This document shows, one piece after another, positions 11,118-22,778 of a DNA stretch of 64,000 bases (position 1 is its first letter; each line of letters starts with the position of its first letter). A program made the translations under genes and the position numbers. The DNA lies in the NCBI GenBank assembly GCA_015183035.1, contig JACZZP010000003.1:1798001-1862000 (forward strand), given 5' to 3'. The stretch is from Meloidogyne chitwoodi. Taxonomy: Eukaryota > Nematoda > Chromadorea > Rhabditida > Meloidogynidae. A model generated the notes under the pieces. That model did not search any database, was not told the DNA's origin, and saw only the letters and a program-made list of their open reading frames with translations.

Positions 11118-14100
11118 ATGAAGTAGGTTTTTTAATTACTAAAATTTACAATTATTTTTTATTTATTTTATTAATTTGTAAGAAAATCGAATATAACTAG
11201 ATTTATTATTATATTGGTCTAACAGGGAACATCCCGAACTGTCAGTGCGAATTTGATATATTTTTTGGTACCAATGGATAGAGCAACACCGACTTGCTAT
11301 TGTGAAGTAAGTGTCTTTTTCTTGCAAAATGACTTTAAACCGAGATATAGCCGTTCAAAGTTTCAGTTTTTGGGAGCGCTAGAGTATTTGGTAAAAGGAA
11401 AGAAAAGAAGGGAGCGATTTTACTCTTGTCTCTCTTTGCTTTTTCTTTCTCTATTCTCTCTTTGCTTCCTTATAAGCGAAAATAGTGAGGTTAGTGTCGG
11501 AGAGACGGTAGGCAGTCAGCCATCCGTTTTCAATTTAAAAGAAGAGAAGGAAAAAAGGGTAGGCAGCGTGAAATGTTTAAAAATGGTCAAAAGCATTAGA
11601 TGTTATAAAAAGGTCTGCCTTGTCCTCTCTTCTTTTCCCTCTTTCTTCTCTTTACTCTAGCGCTCCTAAAGACTGAAACTTTGAACGGCTATATCTCGGT
11701 TTAAAGTCATTTTGCAAGAAAAAGACACTTACTTCACAATAGCAAGTCGGGGTTGCTCTATCCATTGGTACCAAAAAATATATCAAATTCGCACTGACAG
11801 TTCGGGATGTTCCCTTGTAAGATGGTTTTTAAAAACTTTGGTTGAGAGTTTATCATTGCCCCAAAGTAATTCCAAAATTGTTTTTAAAATTTTTTCACCT
11901 TACCTATTTATTTTGTAATCAATCGGTTTTACATATTTAATTAAAAAGAATTGTTCAGTTTTTTTAATGATTAGTTCTAGATAATTCGATAATTAAAATG
12001 AGAAAACAAAAATAGTTTGTTAACTTCTTAAATTAATTAATTTAACACAAAATTTAACAAACAGATTTTCTGAAAATGTTATAGTTAAATTTAAAAAATA
12101 ATAAATTAAACTTTTATATTTTTTTAGCGATCAACTTCCTCTTTTGCCAGATGACAGTCATACAGATGAAGTTTTTCAAAGAAGAGAAGATGTTGAGTCA
12201 AATAATTATCTCAACTCGTTTAGAAAAATTGGGTAAAAATTTAATAAGGAAAATAAAAATTAATTAAATTTTAGTGTTGCATCTTTTGTTGGTTTATTTT
12301 GCCTTTTTGTACTTATTATTTCTAATTTTGTATTTGCTTTGCTATATTTCTCAGCATTAAATGAAGTTTGTTTTTTTTAATTTTTCCCAATTTTAATTAA
12401 AAATTTATTTAGAATTCTTCTTATTTGCCAGCATGGCCGAATCCCTCAAACAGTCTTTTAGGCGAATATTCTTCTGCTTCAGTTGCTGCTGATAATGAGC
12501 TTTGCTCTACAATTGGAAGGTTTTCTTTTAATGTTTTTTGACATAAAAATATTAAAATAGGGATATTTTGTTACAAGGAGGTAATGCTGTAGATGCTGCA
12601 ATTTCTGTTGTTTTTTGTATTGGAGTAATTAATTCCCAATCATCAGGTCTTGGTGGAGGACATTTTATGACTATCTTTAATGCGTAATTTTATTTTTAAT
12701 TATTAAAAATAATTTTCAAAAAAATTTTATTTTAGTACTACTAGAAAATGCAGTGTAGTTGATGCCAGAGAAGTTGCACCATTAGCTGCAACAGAGAATA
12801 TGTATAATGGACGATGGAATAATTCAAAATATGGTTATTTATTTATAAAAATTTAAAAAATATTTTATTTTTTAAGTTATTTAAATTAATTTTTAGGCTG
12901 GGAAGCTGTTGCAGTTCCAGGAGAGCTTAATGGACTTTGGACAGAATATAAGAATTTTGGGGGGAAAATTGCTTGGAATTCTCTTATAAAACCAACAATT
13001 GATTTAATGAATGAAGGTATTTTTTTTTAATTTTTTAAAAATATTTTATTTTCTCTAGGTTATCCAACATCTCATGCTTTTGCTTATTCTCTAAAAACTC
13101 ATGAAAAACAAATTAAAAATGACACAATTTTAATGAAAGCTTTTATTAATCCAAAAACTGGTGAATTATATAAAATTGGTGAACAGATTACAACGAGGTT
13201 TTTTTTAGAATAATTTAAAAATAAATAATTGAATAAATATTTTTAAGAAATAATTTAATTAAAACACTCAAGGGAATTGCTAATTCTAATGATCCAATCG
13301 AATTCTTTTATCGAAGTAATCTCACAAAAGCGATTGTTGCGGAATTCAAAAATAATGGTTATTTAGTATTTTTTTTTAATCAAAACAATTACAAAATAAT
13401 GAAAGTACTTCTTCTTTCGGGATATTTATAACTTATTTTTAGTAGTAAATATATTTATGTTTTATTATTATTTTTTAATAGGTGGAATACTTACTTTTGA
13501 TGATTTTGCAAAATACAAAGCTATTTTACGACCAGAATCTCAAATTGTTTATACTGAATTATCAAATGGTAAAATAATTTGTGGACCTCCACCGCCTTCT
13601 GGTTCAGCAGTTACACAGTCAATACTTTCCATTCTTGATCAGTAAAATAATTTTTTTTATAAAATAATTATTTATTTATTTTTTATAATTCATTTCAATA
13701 TGAGTACTTTTAATGGAAATGTTGATTTTTTACATCGTTTTATTGAAGCATCAAAATTTGCTTATGCAGCTAGGAGTTCATTAGGTGATATTTCTTTTGT
13801 TAAAAATGCCTCAGAAATTGTCAAAAATATAACTAGCGCTGAATGGGCACAAATGGTTAGGTAAATACTAAAATATTTTTTTTAAAAATTAATTTAAAAT
13901 AAATAAATTTATTTAGATCAAAAATAAATTGGGGAACACATCCTGATGCTTTTTATGGTGGTAATTTTCAAGCACTCCCAGAAGATCATGGAACTACCCA
14001 TGTTAGTGTTATTGATAAATTTGGAAATGCTGTTAGTGTTACTTCTACAATTAATTTAATGTATTTTTTTAAATAATTTAAAAAATATTTTTATAAATAT

Positions 14101-14834
14101 TTTTAGTCTTGGATCTCAAGTAATGAGTGAAAGTTCTGGAATTATTTGGAATGATCAAATGGATGATTTTTCTTGTCCTGGACATCCAAATTATTATGGA
14201 TTTCCGCCTTCACCTTCAAATTTTATTAAACCTGGAAAAAGGCCAATGTCTTCAACTAGTCCTTTAATTATTTTTAATAAAAATGTTTGTTTTTATTTTA
14301 TTTAAAAAATATTTTTTAAAATAAAAGGATAATAAATCTGTTATGACAATTGGTGCTGCTGGTGGTTCTACAGTTAAAATTTATTTTTTATAAATTTAGT
14401 AATTTATTAATATTTTTTTAAAGATTATTTCTGGAGTTGCTGGAGCAGCTTTTCATTCTCTTTGGTTGGATGATAATATTAAACAAGCAATTGGTTAATT
14501 AAATTATTTTAAATTTTTGTGTTTAAAAGAGGATTTAATTATTTTTTTAAATTATTTTTTTTTAAAGATTTTCCTCGTCTTCATAATCAACTTCAACCAA
14601 ATTTTACTCAATTTGAAATTAATATGCCCAATCGTTATATAAATGCACTTAAAGAACGTGGACATAAATTTAAAAGTGAAAAGAAAATAACTGTTGTGGT
14701 AAAAATAAATATAAATAATTTCTTTACTTCTTTTTTTTTAAAAAAAGACTGCTGTGCAAAGAATGTCAAATGGAACAATTTTTGCAAATAGTGATTGGAG
14801 AAAAGGAACAGAAAGTGAACCCTCTGGTTATTAA
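11118..14834 (+). CDS. Gamma-glutamyltransferase (gamma-glutamyl transpeptidase)
   Basis: Type II membrane enzyme that cleaves the gamma-glutamyl bond of extracellular glutathione. A tiny first coding exon ATGAA (11118-11122) before GTAGGT joins in phase to 12128, giving MNDQLPLLPDDSHTD. This start is inferred, but it is supported by the splice-acceptor signal at 11081-11091. A membrane segment follows (FVGLFCLFVLIISNFVFALL), then the ectodomain: LLQGGNAVDAAIS, QSSGLGGGHFM, VVDAREVAP, GWEAVAVPGELNGLW, and CGPPPPSGSAV. The autoprocessing site is HGTTHVSV at about 13990, with the catalytic Thr; KPGKRPMSSTSPL and GAAGGSTI follow. The stop is at 14832-14834. About eleven exons. Intron 1 contains a foldback element. 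Confidence 0.9.
11224..11815. mobile_element. Foldback/MITE-type element with 163-bp terminal inverted repeats
   Basis: The left arm 11224-11386 and right arm 11653-11815 are near-perfect inverted copies. They begin AGGGAACATCCCGAACTGTC and contain GGTACCAATGGA, CGAGATATAGCCGTTCAAAG and GGAGCGCTAGAGTA. The roughly 265-bp centre has no transposase-like frame. Flanks permit a TA target site but no longer duplication, so a Tc1/mariner-type non-autonomous element is possible. It lies inside the inferred first intron of the gamma-glutamyltransferase gene. Confidence 0.85.
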
Positions 14835-15381
14835 AATAAATTAAATATTTTTATTTTTGTAATTTGATTTTTCAATTTAATATATTAATTTAATTTTGTT
14901 AAATTTTAAAAAATTCTAAATAATTTTACAATTTTTTTTTGTTAATTTAATATTGAAGTTATATAATAATTGTTTGTTTACTTTTATAAATTCTTTTATT
15001 TTCTTTTTTTTTGTATTTTATTTGTTTTTTAAGTTCAATAGTAAGAATACTTTTGTGCTATTTAAAAAAAAGATAAAGCAATCTAATCGAAACATTTAAT
15101 TTTATTATTTATTTTTAAATCAATTTTATATTAAAATAAATATATTTTAATAATATTCTCATATTTTTATAAAAATATATTTAAATTAATTAAAATAAAA
15201 TTTAATTTTATAAATAAAATGTCTAGAATAAATATTTTTAAAGTTCAAAATATAAAAAAAAAAGACTTTTATTAATTCTTTAAATTTTAAAATAAATTTT
15301 TATTTACAATTAAAAATTTAATGAAATTTAATACAAAATTTTAAAAAAAGTGTCAGTTATACGTCTACTAAAAAAATAAAA
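14835..15381. other. Intergenic, AT-rich
   Basis: About 550 bp between two plus-strand genes. No coding, RNA or repeat structure recognised. Confidence 0.5.
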
Positions 15382-16353
15382 ATGATAAAAAGAAGAATAA
15401 AAGGGCCAACAACATTAACACTTTCATTTACAATTAAATCAGGTTAAAATAAGAAAATAAAAATTAAAAAATAAATATTTAGTAAAAGGAAGTATTTTAA
15501 TAAATTTATTAAATGATAATAGTAATACCTCAATTCAAAATATACAAAAAAGAATATTATTAAAATATTCAGAACAATTAAGTTCAATAGATTATAGTAA
15601 AAGTATTATGGCTTCAAGAGTGGATTTGGCCCCAAGACATTTTTCTTCAGGTTAAAAATATCAAAATTTTTATAAAATTTTGACTTTATCATTTTATAAA
15701 AGCAAAAATAAATTAATTAAAAAATAAAAAATATTTTTTTTAGCCCAAAACGTTCAACGTGCAGTTCAAAAAATGCGAGAAAAAGAGCAAAAAGCAATTA
15801 ATGAAAGAATAAATGATGTTTATTCAAAATATTATATTCCAAAAAAATATTCAAAAAATTCATTAGAATATGGCAAACCAGTTAATTAATATATTTATTT
15901 TTTTAATTTTTATTTTAAAATTTTAATTAATTTTAAGCCTCCAGGTTCATTAACAGAAATGAGAGCAAAAAAAGCTGGTAAATTTTTAATTAAAAAAATA
16001 AATATTTAAATTAAAAAAAAGAAAAACATATTGCCCGTGAAATGTTACAACTTTGTGAAATAATAGAAGAATATGGACAACAACATTTAAATAATAATAA
16101 TAATAAATTAATTATAATTAATTTTGGTCATTTATTTAATATTTATCAATATATTTCTGATAAAGTAATTAAATTTATTTAAATAAATATAATTTAAAAA
16201 AAGGTTGTTGGAATATTACTTCGTGCAAGAAAACATGGAATGGTTGATTTTGATGGTGAAATACTTTACCAAAGAAGAGATGAAGAAAAAATTATTAAAT
16301 TACTTTTAAGTCATGAAAAAATTGAAGAATATTTAAAAGAATTAAATAATTAA
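15382..16353 (+). CDS. Costars-domain protein (ABRA/STARS C-terminal family)
   Basis: The ATG at 15382 gives MIKRRIKGPTTLTLSF. All six exons join in phase, passing through a basic coiled middle (ALNVQ-like QNVQRAVQKMREKEQKAIN) and a PPGSLTEMRAKKAEKHI linker. The C-terminal third is a clear Costars/ABRA domain: EKHIAREMLQLCEIIEEYG, IINFGHLFNIYQYISDK, and VVGILLRARKHGMVDFDGE with LYQRRDEEKIIKLL. The stop is at 16351-16353. Vertebrate ABRA binds actin and activates Rho/MRTF signalling, whereas Costars-only proteins are small cytoskeletal regulators. The link to actin here is by family. The N-terminal part has no domain that I recognise and is longer than in Costars-only proteins. Confidence 0.85.
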
Positions 16354-16680
16354 AATTAAAAAAAAATAATAAAGTTTTTACTTATAAATGTAAAGTTTTT
16401 CCCTTTCATTATTATTTTTTTGAGAAAATTTTATTAAAAAAAATTAAAAGATAAGGTATTTCTAAAAATTATTCTTGTGTTAAAATATTTACCCTTTTTT
16501 ATAATAACTGTATTTTTGTGAATTTTAAAATAAATATTTATTATTATTTTTTATTTTTGAATTAATTCAAAAAAGCTAAAAAAATTAATTTTATTAAATT
16601 ATATTAAAAAACAATATATATACAAATATTTATTAATATTTTATTTAAATATATTCCTCTATTCTTTTCTATTCAATTAA
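16354..16680. other. Convergent 3' intergenic region
   Basis: 327 bp of AT-rich sequence between two convergent genes. It should contain both polyadenylation regions; no gene was seen. Confidence 0.4.
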
Positions 16681-18492
16681 TTAACAATAAATAACCAAAT
16701 AATAATATTTAATAATAAAAGAAGACAAAAAATAAAGAAAAGTACCAATTGTAAGAGGAATAGGAAGTGCTGGGAAATAACCAAGATTATTATCATCATT
16801 ATTATCATTTTTGTCAGATTCTTCAGATAAATATAAAGTATAAAATAATCTTTAAAAAAATAAAATAATTAATTTAAATAAATTTAATAAAATTATTTAC
16901 CCAATTAAAACTCCAATAATTGTAAAAAGAACAGGCAAATTATACCAACCATTCATATCTGATGCTGCTTTTCCAACTAATAAACCATAAATTATAAAAT
17001 CACCCGTACCAATTATTGTTTGACCTTGAAATTTTTTTTAATATTTTTTAAAATTAAATTAAAAAAAAATTATTTATAAAATTAAATTCTTCCAAACACT
17101 TTTTCCCAACTTATTTTTTTAAGAAAATTATATAATTTCATTCATTTTATTTTTAATTTATAAATTGAAAAAAAAAAAATAAAAATTTTCTACCAGACAT
17201 AATTCACATTTAAATTATTATTATTTTTTTGGTCAAATACCCACAGCTTTTTTAAAAAAAAATACCAGGAGCATTCAGTGCATCAAAAGCTGTTCTCTCT
17301 CCATTTTTATTATTTTCTTCTGTTATTATTTTTTCATAACTATTACTATTATTAGAACTTTTAGTAAATTCAGAAATATTATTTTCATCATCTTCTTCTT
17401 CTTTTTGTTCATTATCAGAAGAATAAGAAAATGTTAAAGTATCATCATCTGTTATTATTGAATTTTTTAAATAATTTTCTTCATTTTCAGAATTTTGTAT
17501 ACTACTAATTTCTTCTTCATCATTTTTGCCATTTTTTGCAATAAAAAACATAAAACGGAGAATTCCTTCATTATAATTTTGAGCATTTAATGCAGCTACT
17601 TTAAGAGGTCCAAATGATGAATTTACAGCAAATAAATCTATTAATTAATTATAATATTTATTTTTAAAAATTACCCCATAAAATAACAGCAATCATTAAA
17701 AACCAAATTGTATAACGAGGAAGAAATCTCAAATAATAAATAGAAATAAAAGAACAATTAAAAATAGAAAGAATTTGTTGAAGAAAAATTGGAAAATAAT
17801 TAGTAAAATAAGCCTTAAAAAATAAATAAAGAATTAAATTAAAATATACAGTAATAATTAATGAAGTGAAGGATAATGAAGTAATAATTGTATATAAATA
17901 AATATTTAAATTATCAGAGCCCAGAAATTTTAAGAAAATATCACTAAAAGATTAAATTAAAAAATTATTCTTTAAAAACTCTAACTTAGTCCTCCCTGTT
18001 TTATTTAATTAGGGGATGATCGTAATTCCAAAAGGGAAGGACTAAGTAAATATTTAAAAATATTTACTAAATAGTAGTTGCAGGCATAATATAAGCCATC
18101 ATCAAAAATGAAGACTTAACAAAGAAAATAACATAAGAAGTTAATTGATGATAAATACATTGACCCAAAATGATGCTCATTAAGGCAATAATTGCAGCAA
18201 TAAACAAACCATTTAACTTTAAAAAAATATTTATTTAAATTAATTTAAAAAAAAAATAATACAAGTCCATCAATTAAAACATTTCCAGTTGTTAAACTAT
18301 TATTAATATCAAGCATCATTGGCTGATGAGAATAAAATAATTCATTTTTCATTTCATAAATAGAACACCAAATAAATAACTTTAAATATAACAAAAATAA
18401 ATAATTTAAAATAAAATAAATAAACTTACAGTAATAACCATATTAAGCAAAACAAAACCAGCAACAATAAAAGCTGCTCGATCAAAAGCCAT
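16681..18492 (-). CDS. Presenilin-family intramembrane aspartyl protease
   Basis: Multipass catalytic subunit of gamma-secretase-type complexes. It starts at 18490-18492 (MAFDRAAFIVAGFVLLNMV) and proceeds through several hydrophobic segments. The first catalytic Asp is in VILWDLFAVNSSFGPLKVAA, where an intron splits the Asp codon. A hydrophilic acidic loop of about 100 residues follows (17551-17270, rich in Glu, Asp, Asn and Ser). The second catalytic Asp is in the GxGD motif IIGTGDFIIYGLLVGKA, and the PAL motif is in YFPALPIPLTIGT. The last membrane segment ends IIKYYYLVIYC, with the stop at 16681. The usual YD of TM6 is WD. The divergence and long acidic loop could mean a specialised paralogue such as a SPE-4-like presenilin, but I cannot assign it to sel-12, hop-1 or spe-4. 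The gene lies 313 bp downstream of the PAQR gene. Confidence 0.88.
17984..18047. repeat. Mini inverted repeat (about 64 bp) in a presenilin intron
   Basis: Left arm ACTTAGTCCTCCCTGTTTT (17984-18002) is the near-complement of AAAAGGGAAGGACTAAGT (18030-18047). The spacer is 27 bp. It lies wholly inside the intron between the MPATTIY and DIFLKFLG exons. It could be a very short MITE relic or an RNA hairpin. Confidence 0.7.
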
Positions 18493-18805
18493 TTTTTAAG
18501 AAATATATTTTTTAATATATTTCTGTATCTGAAAAAAAATTAAAATTTATTTTAAATTTATTTCTGAAATAGAAATTAAACATAATAAATAAAATTAAAT
18601 AAAAATTAATTAAAAATATTAAAAACAATTAAAAATTGTTTAAATAAAAAAACTTTAATTTATTTACTATATTTATTTTTACAAAAAAATGTATAAAATG
18701 AAGATTAATTAATTGTTTAGTTAATATAATTATAAGAAAACAAATTATTTTATTTAATTAGTTTTTATATTTATTTTCATCTATTTTTCTTTTTAATTTT
18801 TATTT

Positions 18806-19826
18806 TCAGTAATAATAGGATTGCCGATTTTCTTCAATACGTTCACGAATTAAATATTGAGTCATTGCCTTATAATGAACAAAAGCACCAGAATTAGTAA
18901 ATAAATGCCAGATCGCATGTGAAAATGGCAAATAACCTTCCGAAAAGTAAAAAATAAGTCCAAAAATGTAGAGACCACCACCAGCTGCTAATGGTAATAA
19001 ACCAGCCGTATCGGTCTTTGAAAAATAAAATTATTTTAAATATTTTAATATAAACACTTACAGTAAAAGCAGCAATAAAAGTTCCAGGAAAAACTCCAAG
19101 TATTAAATACATTGTTATTGCAAGCAGTTCATTATCAATTGTCAATTTAAAAGGCAAGTTTTGAGCAATTATACTAAAAATAGCGAAAATCCAAACCTTA
19201 AAATTTAAAAAAGTTAACAAAAAAAATTTATAATTACTGCTTTGCAAATATCTTCAGCAAAAGGTCCATTATCGCGTAATAAAAGCCAAGGAGTATAACA
19301 AGAAGCCATAAATAAATGAATCACTGAACGATCAGCTGTTCGAAGAAAAGCGCGCAAATATCTTAAAATAAAATTTAAAAGAAAATTTTAAAAATTAAAA
19401 AAAAATACTTATAACAACGACCACTTGGATATATTCTAACAAGTAAACAAGTAAAATGATAAATAGTAGAAACTGCAAACAATGAAAGCATCATTCCTCC
19501 ATATAAAGCAAGAACAAAAAATTCTCTTGCAGTATTTGTATGCAATTCAAGTTCCAAAAAAGCATAAAGAACAGCTGGGACAGAAACCTTTTTTAAAGAA
19601 AATTTCTTATTTTAATTGCTAAAAAAAACAAAACAAAATTACAGCATGTGTTATAATATTCGCTAAATCTTCAGCAATTGCTAAACATCCAGAACCTTTT
19701 GTTGCTGGAGAATATGATGCAATACATTCAGCTGTTGCTACAGCCTCTGCATGCCTGCGCCTTACAGAATTTTCTAAAATTTAATTTTATAAAATAATTT
19801 TAAAATTAAAAATTTTTACCGGACAT
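18806..19826 (-). CDS. PAQR-family 7TM protein, MMD (PAQR10/11)-like
   Basis: The start ATG at 19824-19826 gives MSE, which splices to NSVRRRHAEAVATAECIAS. The protein then has the seven-helix PAQR plan: ANIITHAVSVPAVLYAF, GMMLSLFAVSTIYHFTC (first Zn-binding His), RTADRSVIHLFMASCYTPWL, and a C-terminal SEGYLPFSHAIWHLFTNSGA with the paired His of the hydrolase-like metal site. It ends RIEENRQSYYY, with the stop at 18806. Order and wording (YTPWLLLRDNGP) fit the MMD/PAQR10-11 branch rather than the adiponectin receptors proper. Family members sit in ER/Golgi membranes and modulate Ras or lipid signalling. The substrate here is unknown. Confidence 0.85.
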
Positions 19827-20189
19827 TGACGGAAAAGTACAAGTGAATGAAGAATAACGAAGGAATAATGCAAGGTCTTTAACATATTTCGGCTTATAAA
19901 AGCTTTTATAGTGATAATAAGAAGTTAAAAAAATTTAGAATGTTAGTGTTTGAGAGAATATTTTTCAGATATTAGAAATCTCACAAATAATTTTAAAAAT
20001 TAGCTTAGTTTGGCATTCCGTTTTTTTATTTTATGAAGTTAGAGAAAAATAAAATTGTGAATTTTACAGACAAGAATTTAACACTTGTGATACACGTTTT
20101 TGGTTAACGTGTTAAAAACTTTTATTGATAAATAATTAATTTAGAAAAGAAATATTAAAATTTATAAATTACAATTATTTATTATTAAA
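19827..20189. promoter_or_regulatory. Divergent intergenic region between PAQR and TMED genes
   Basis: 363 bp between two divergent start codons, so both upstream regions must lie here. No defined promoter motif was recognised. Confidence 0.35.
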
Positions 20190-21077
20190 ATGTATTTTTT
20201 CATTTTATTTTCTTCAATTATATTGCTTTTAAATGCATCAGAATTAACTTTCGAGCTTCCAGATAACGCTGATCAATGTTTTTATGACGAATTAAAGAAA
20301 GGAATTGATTCTGTTTTGGAATATCAAGTTTTTTTTAATAAATAAAAGATTTTTCTCTTTTCAAGGTTGTTACTGGTGGTCAATATGATGTAGATGTTGT
20401 TTTAGAGGATCCAAATGGAAATGTACTTTATAAAGAATTAAGAAAACAACTTGATAGTTATTCTTATAAGGTAATGATTTAAATTATTTTAAAATTTTAA
20501 TTTAAATATTTTTAGGCTGAAGTAGATGGAACTTATAAAGTGTGCTTTTCTAATGAATTTTCTACCTTTTCACATAAGGTTTTAATAAAAAAATTTCTCT
20601 AAAAATTATTAATTAAAGGTTATTTATATGGATTGGCAGGTTGGTGAGCCAGAATTTAAGGGAATGCCTGTACCTCGTGTTGGAACTAGCATGACACAAA
20701 TGGAACGCAGCATTGGAACATTGGCAGATCGATTAAGGTTTTAAATTAAATTTAATAGATTTGGAAATTATTAGTTTCCAGCTTCCTTTATGAGCCTCGA
20801 ATAGCAAGATTATTTATTTTTCAAAATGTTAATCATTATTAATTTTAGAATTGTGGATGATTATCAAACACACCATCGTCTCCGTGAAGCAACCGGAAGA
20901 AAACGTGCCGAGGATTTGACAGAGCGCGTCACTTATTGGTCACTAGGTCAAACGGCTGTAGTTGTGATTATAGGTGTTGGACAGGTTTGGAGACTTTTTT
21001 TGTTTTTATTTTAAATTTTCTTTAAGGTTCTCGTTCTGAGGTCTTTTTTCTCTGATAGGAAATCCATTGGTATTTGA
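20190..21077 (+). CDS. p24/TMED cargo receptor (TMED3/7-like)
   Basis: Type I membrane protein of COPI/COPII vesicles that sorts cargo between ER and Golgi. It starts at ATG 20190 with a signal peptide ([18 protein letters not shown]). A GOLD domain follows: [38 protein letters not shown], and [20 protein letters not shown] with the paired Cys. A coiled stalk ([31 protein letters not shown]) leads to the membrane helix [20 protein letters not shown]. The cytosolic tail [13 protein letters not shown] has the COPII-type FF pair. The stop is at 21075-21077. A length of about 200 residues is typical. It is convergent with bag-1. Confidence 0.92.
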
Positions 21078-21255
21078 AAGGCATGCAGAATTTATTTAAA
21101 TTGAAATTATTTATAAGTAAATATGTTATTTATTTTATGTAAATCTTGTTTGAAGACTTTAATTATTGGTTTTATTTATGAGAATTATGTTCTTACTTTT
21201 TGCATTTTTAAAATTAATTTTATCAATTACTGAACTTTAGGAATATTTTAAAATA

Positions 21256-22032
21256 TTAAGGCTTCAAATCTGGAAATTCTAGCGATTTTTTATATTGTTC
21301 TAAACGTAAAATATTTTTATCATTTGATCTCAATAATTCCTGAATGCCGTCCACAAGTGTTTTTCGACATTCACGGCTTCGTTGATTTTGTTCTTCAGTG
21401 GAATGTTCTGTGTAGATTTTAAGAGCATCAATTGCTTCTAAATGTTGGAGTGAACGTTCAGTAAAGTCATGTAATCTTTTCTCCATTCTTCGAATCATTT
21501 CATTAAGCATTTCGCCTTAAAAATTGAAATATGACGTGTACATAATTTTAAATGATAAATGAGACCCCAAAAATATTCTTAAAACAATTCTTTAAAGTCT
21601 AAATAACCTTCAAGGAAATTTCTCTCAATTTCAGACAAATCCTCATCAATTGCCTTGAAGAGTCCGCTTAGTTTAGTTAAATGAGTTTTTTCATATGCTA
21701 CTAATACTTCTTTGCCAGTATCAGTTTTTGCAGAACCTATAACCTTTATTGTATCATTCTCATTTAATCCAAGATTTTCTAGAGATTCTTCCATTGGAGC
21801 GATAATAAATTTACCTTAATAAAAGAAGATTTATTAGTTAAATAAAAATAATACCTTTTTTTATTAGTTTCATTGTTGTTATTTCACAACCAGTTTCCTG
21901 AGAAATTCGTTCACGAAGTTCGCCCAGAGTAGAAGGTAATAATTGACTCGATTCTCCAACTCCTTCATCATCTTCTTCAACTTTAATTTGTATTTTAATC
22001 TCTCTTGTATTGTATTTAAAATTGAGTAACAT
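21256..22032 (-). CDS. bag-1: BAG-1 family Hsp70 co-chaperone
   Basis: Nucleotide-exchange factor for Hsp70. Three coding exons run from the ATG at 22030-22032. The N-terminal ubiquitin-like domain contains LLNFKYNTREIKIQIKV, LGELRERISQETGCEI and MKLIKKGKFI; a short linker EESLENLGLNENDTIKVIG follows. The BAG domain has THLTKLSGLFKAIDEDLSEI, then MLNEMIRRMEKRLHDFTERS, then the HLEAIDALKIY and RKTLVDGIQELL helices. The stop is at 21256-21258. The UBL-BAG order and about 210-residue length match nematode BAG-1. It lies head-to-head with pas-4 across about 390 bp that contains a MITE. A partial copy of its middle region sits between the two proteasome genes. Confidence 0.9.
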
Positions 22033-22131
22033 TCTTTAAACTATAAATAATCTCAAGAACAAGGTTGTAAAAGCTTGTAATTTTATTTATACTAACGCTT
22101 AAATTTTGGCCTTATGATATTAAAAAGAGTA

Positions 22132-22292
22132 GGCTTAAATGGGACATGCCCGATTAGTCGCCGGCCGACTGGCCGCATGTAGTCTCTAGTTTCCACTTTA
22201 TCTCTAATTCTCTTTGTTTCACATACTATTGCGCGGCCAATCGGCCCGCGACAAGTCGGCCGGCGACTAATCGGGCTGTACCCGGCTTAAAT
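22132..22292. mobile_element. GC-rich MITE (22141-22283) with 9-bp target-site duplication
   Basis: The element spans 22141-22283 (143 bp) and is flanked on both sides by GGCTTAAAT (22132-22140 and 22284-22292). Its ends are inverted: GGGACATG and GGGTACA outermost, then the shared GCCCGATTAGTCGCCGGCC continuing through GACT. It is markedly GC-rich against AT-rich surroundings. A 9-bp duplication fits Mutator-like (or Merlin) elements. It lies in the shared upstream region of bag-1 and pas-4. Confidence 0.88.
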
Positions 22293-22330
22293 AGTAGACA
22301 AGAGAAAAAAATAGTGATTAATTGTTATAT

Positions 22331-22778
22331 TTTTTCTATCCGCATTGTATTTGGCTTTTTTCTTGCTTTTGTCATCTTTATTATTTTTTTATTTTTGTTT
22401 TTAGAAAAAATATTTTATTAAAAATGGCGGCATCTTATGATCGGGCAATCACTATTTTCTCGCCGGATGGTCGTTTATTTCAAGTTGATTATGCGCAGGA
22501 AGCAGTTAAGAAAGGATCTACAGCTGTTGGTGTCAAAGGAAAAGATTGTATCGTTATCGGGGTTGAGAAGGTATTATTAAAACTTCTTCTTTTACAATTT
22601 TTTTTTGAGAAATCTGTTCCTGTTCTCCAAGATGATCGTACAATTCGGAAGATTCACAAGCTTGATGATGTTATTTAATTTCTATTTTGACTAATACTTA
22701 AATTAATTTTTAGCATGTTATGGCTGCATTTGCTGGCTTGAGTGCGGACGCTCGTATTTTGATTGACCGTGCTAGGTT
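22331..22778 (+). repeat. Segmental duplication, copy 1 (pas-4 exons 1-2, introns and 5' flank)
   Basis: Matches 24043-24487 essentially base for base, introns included. The only difference I see is a 3-bp CTT gain/loss in the intron 1 run near 22580. Divergence begins sharply at the donor of intron 3. Confidence 0.95.

Noticed and set aside
11253..11918. Plus-strand ORFs of 135 and 68 codons
   Set aside because: Both run through the foldback element; their apparent peptides are translations of its inverted arms.
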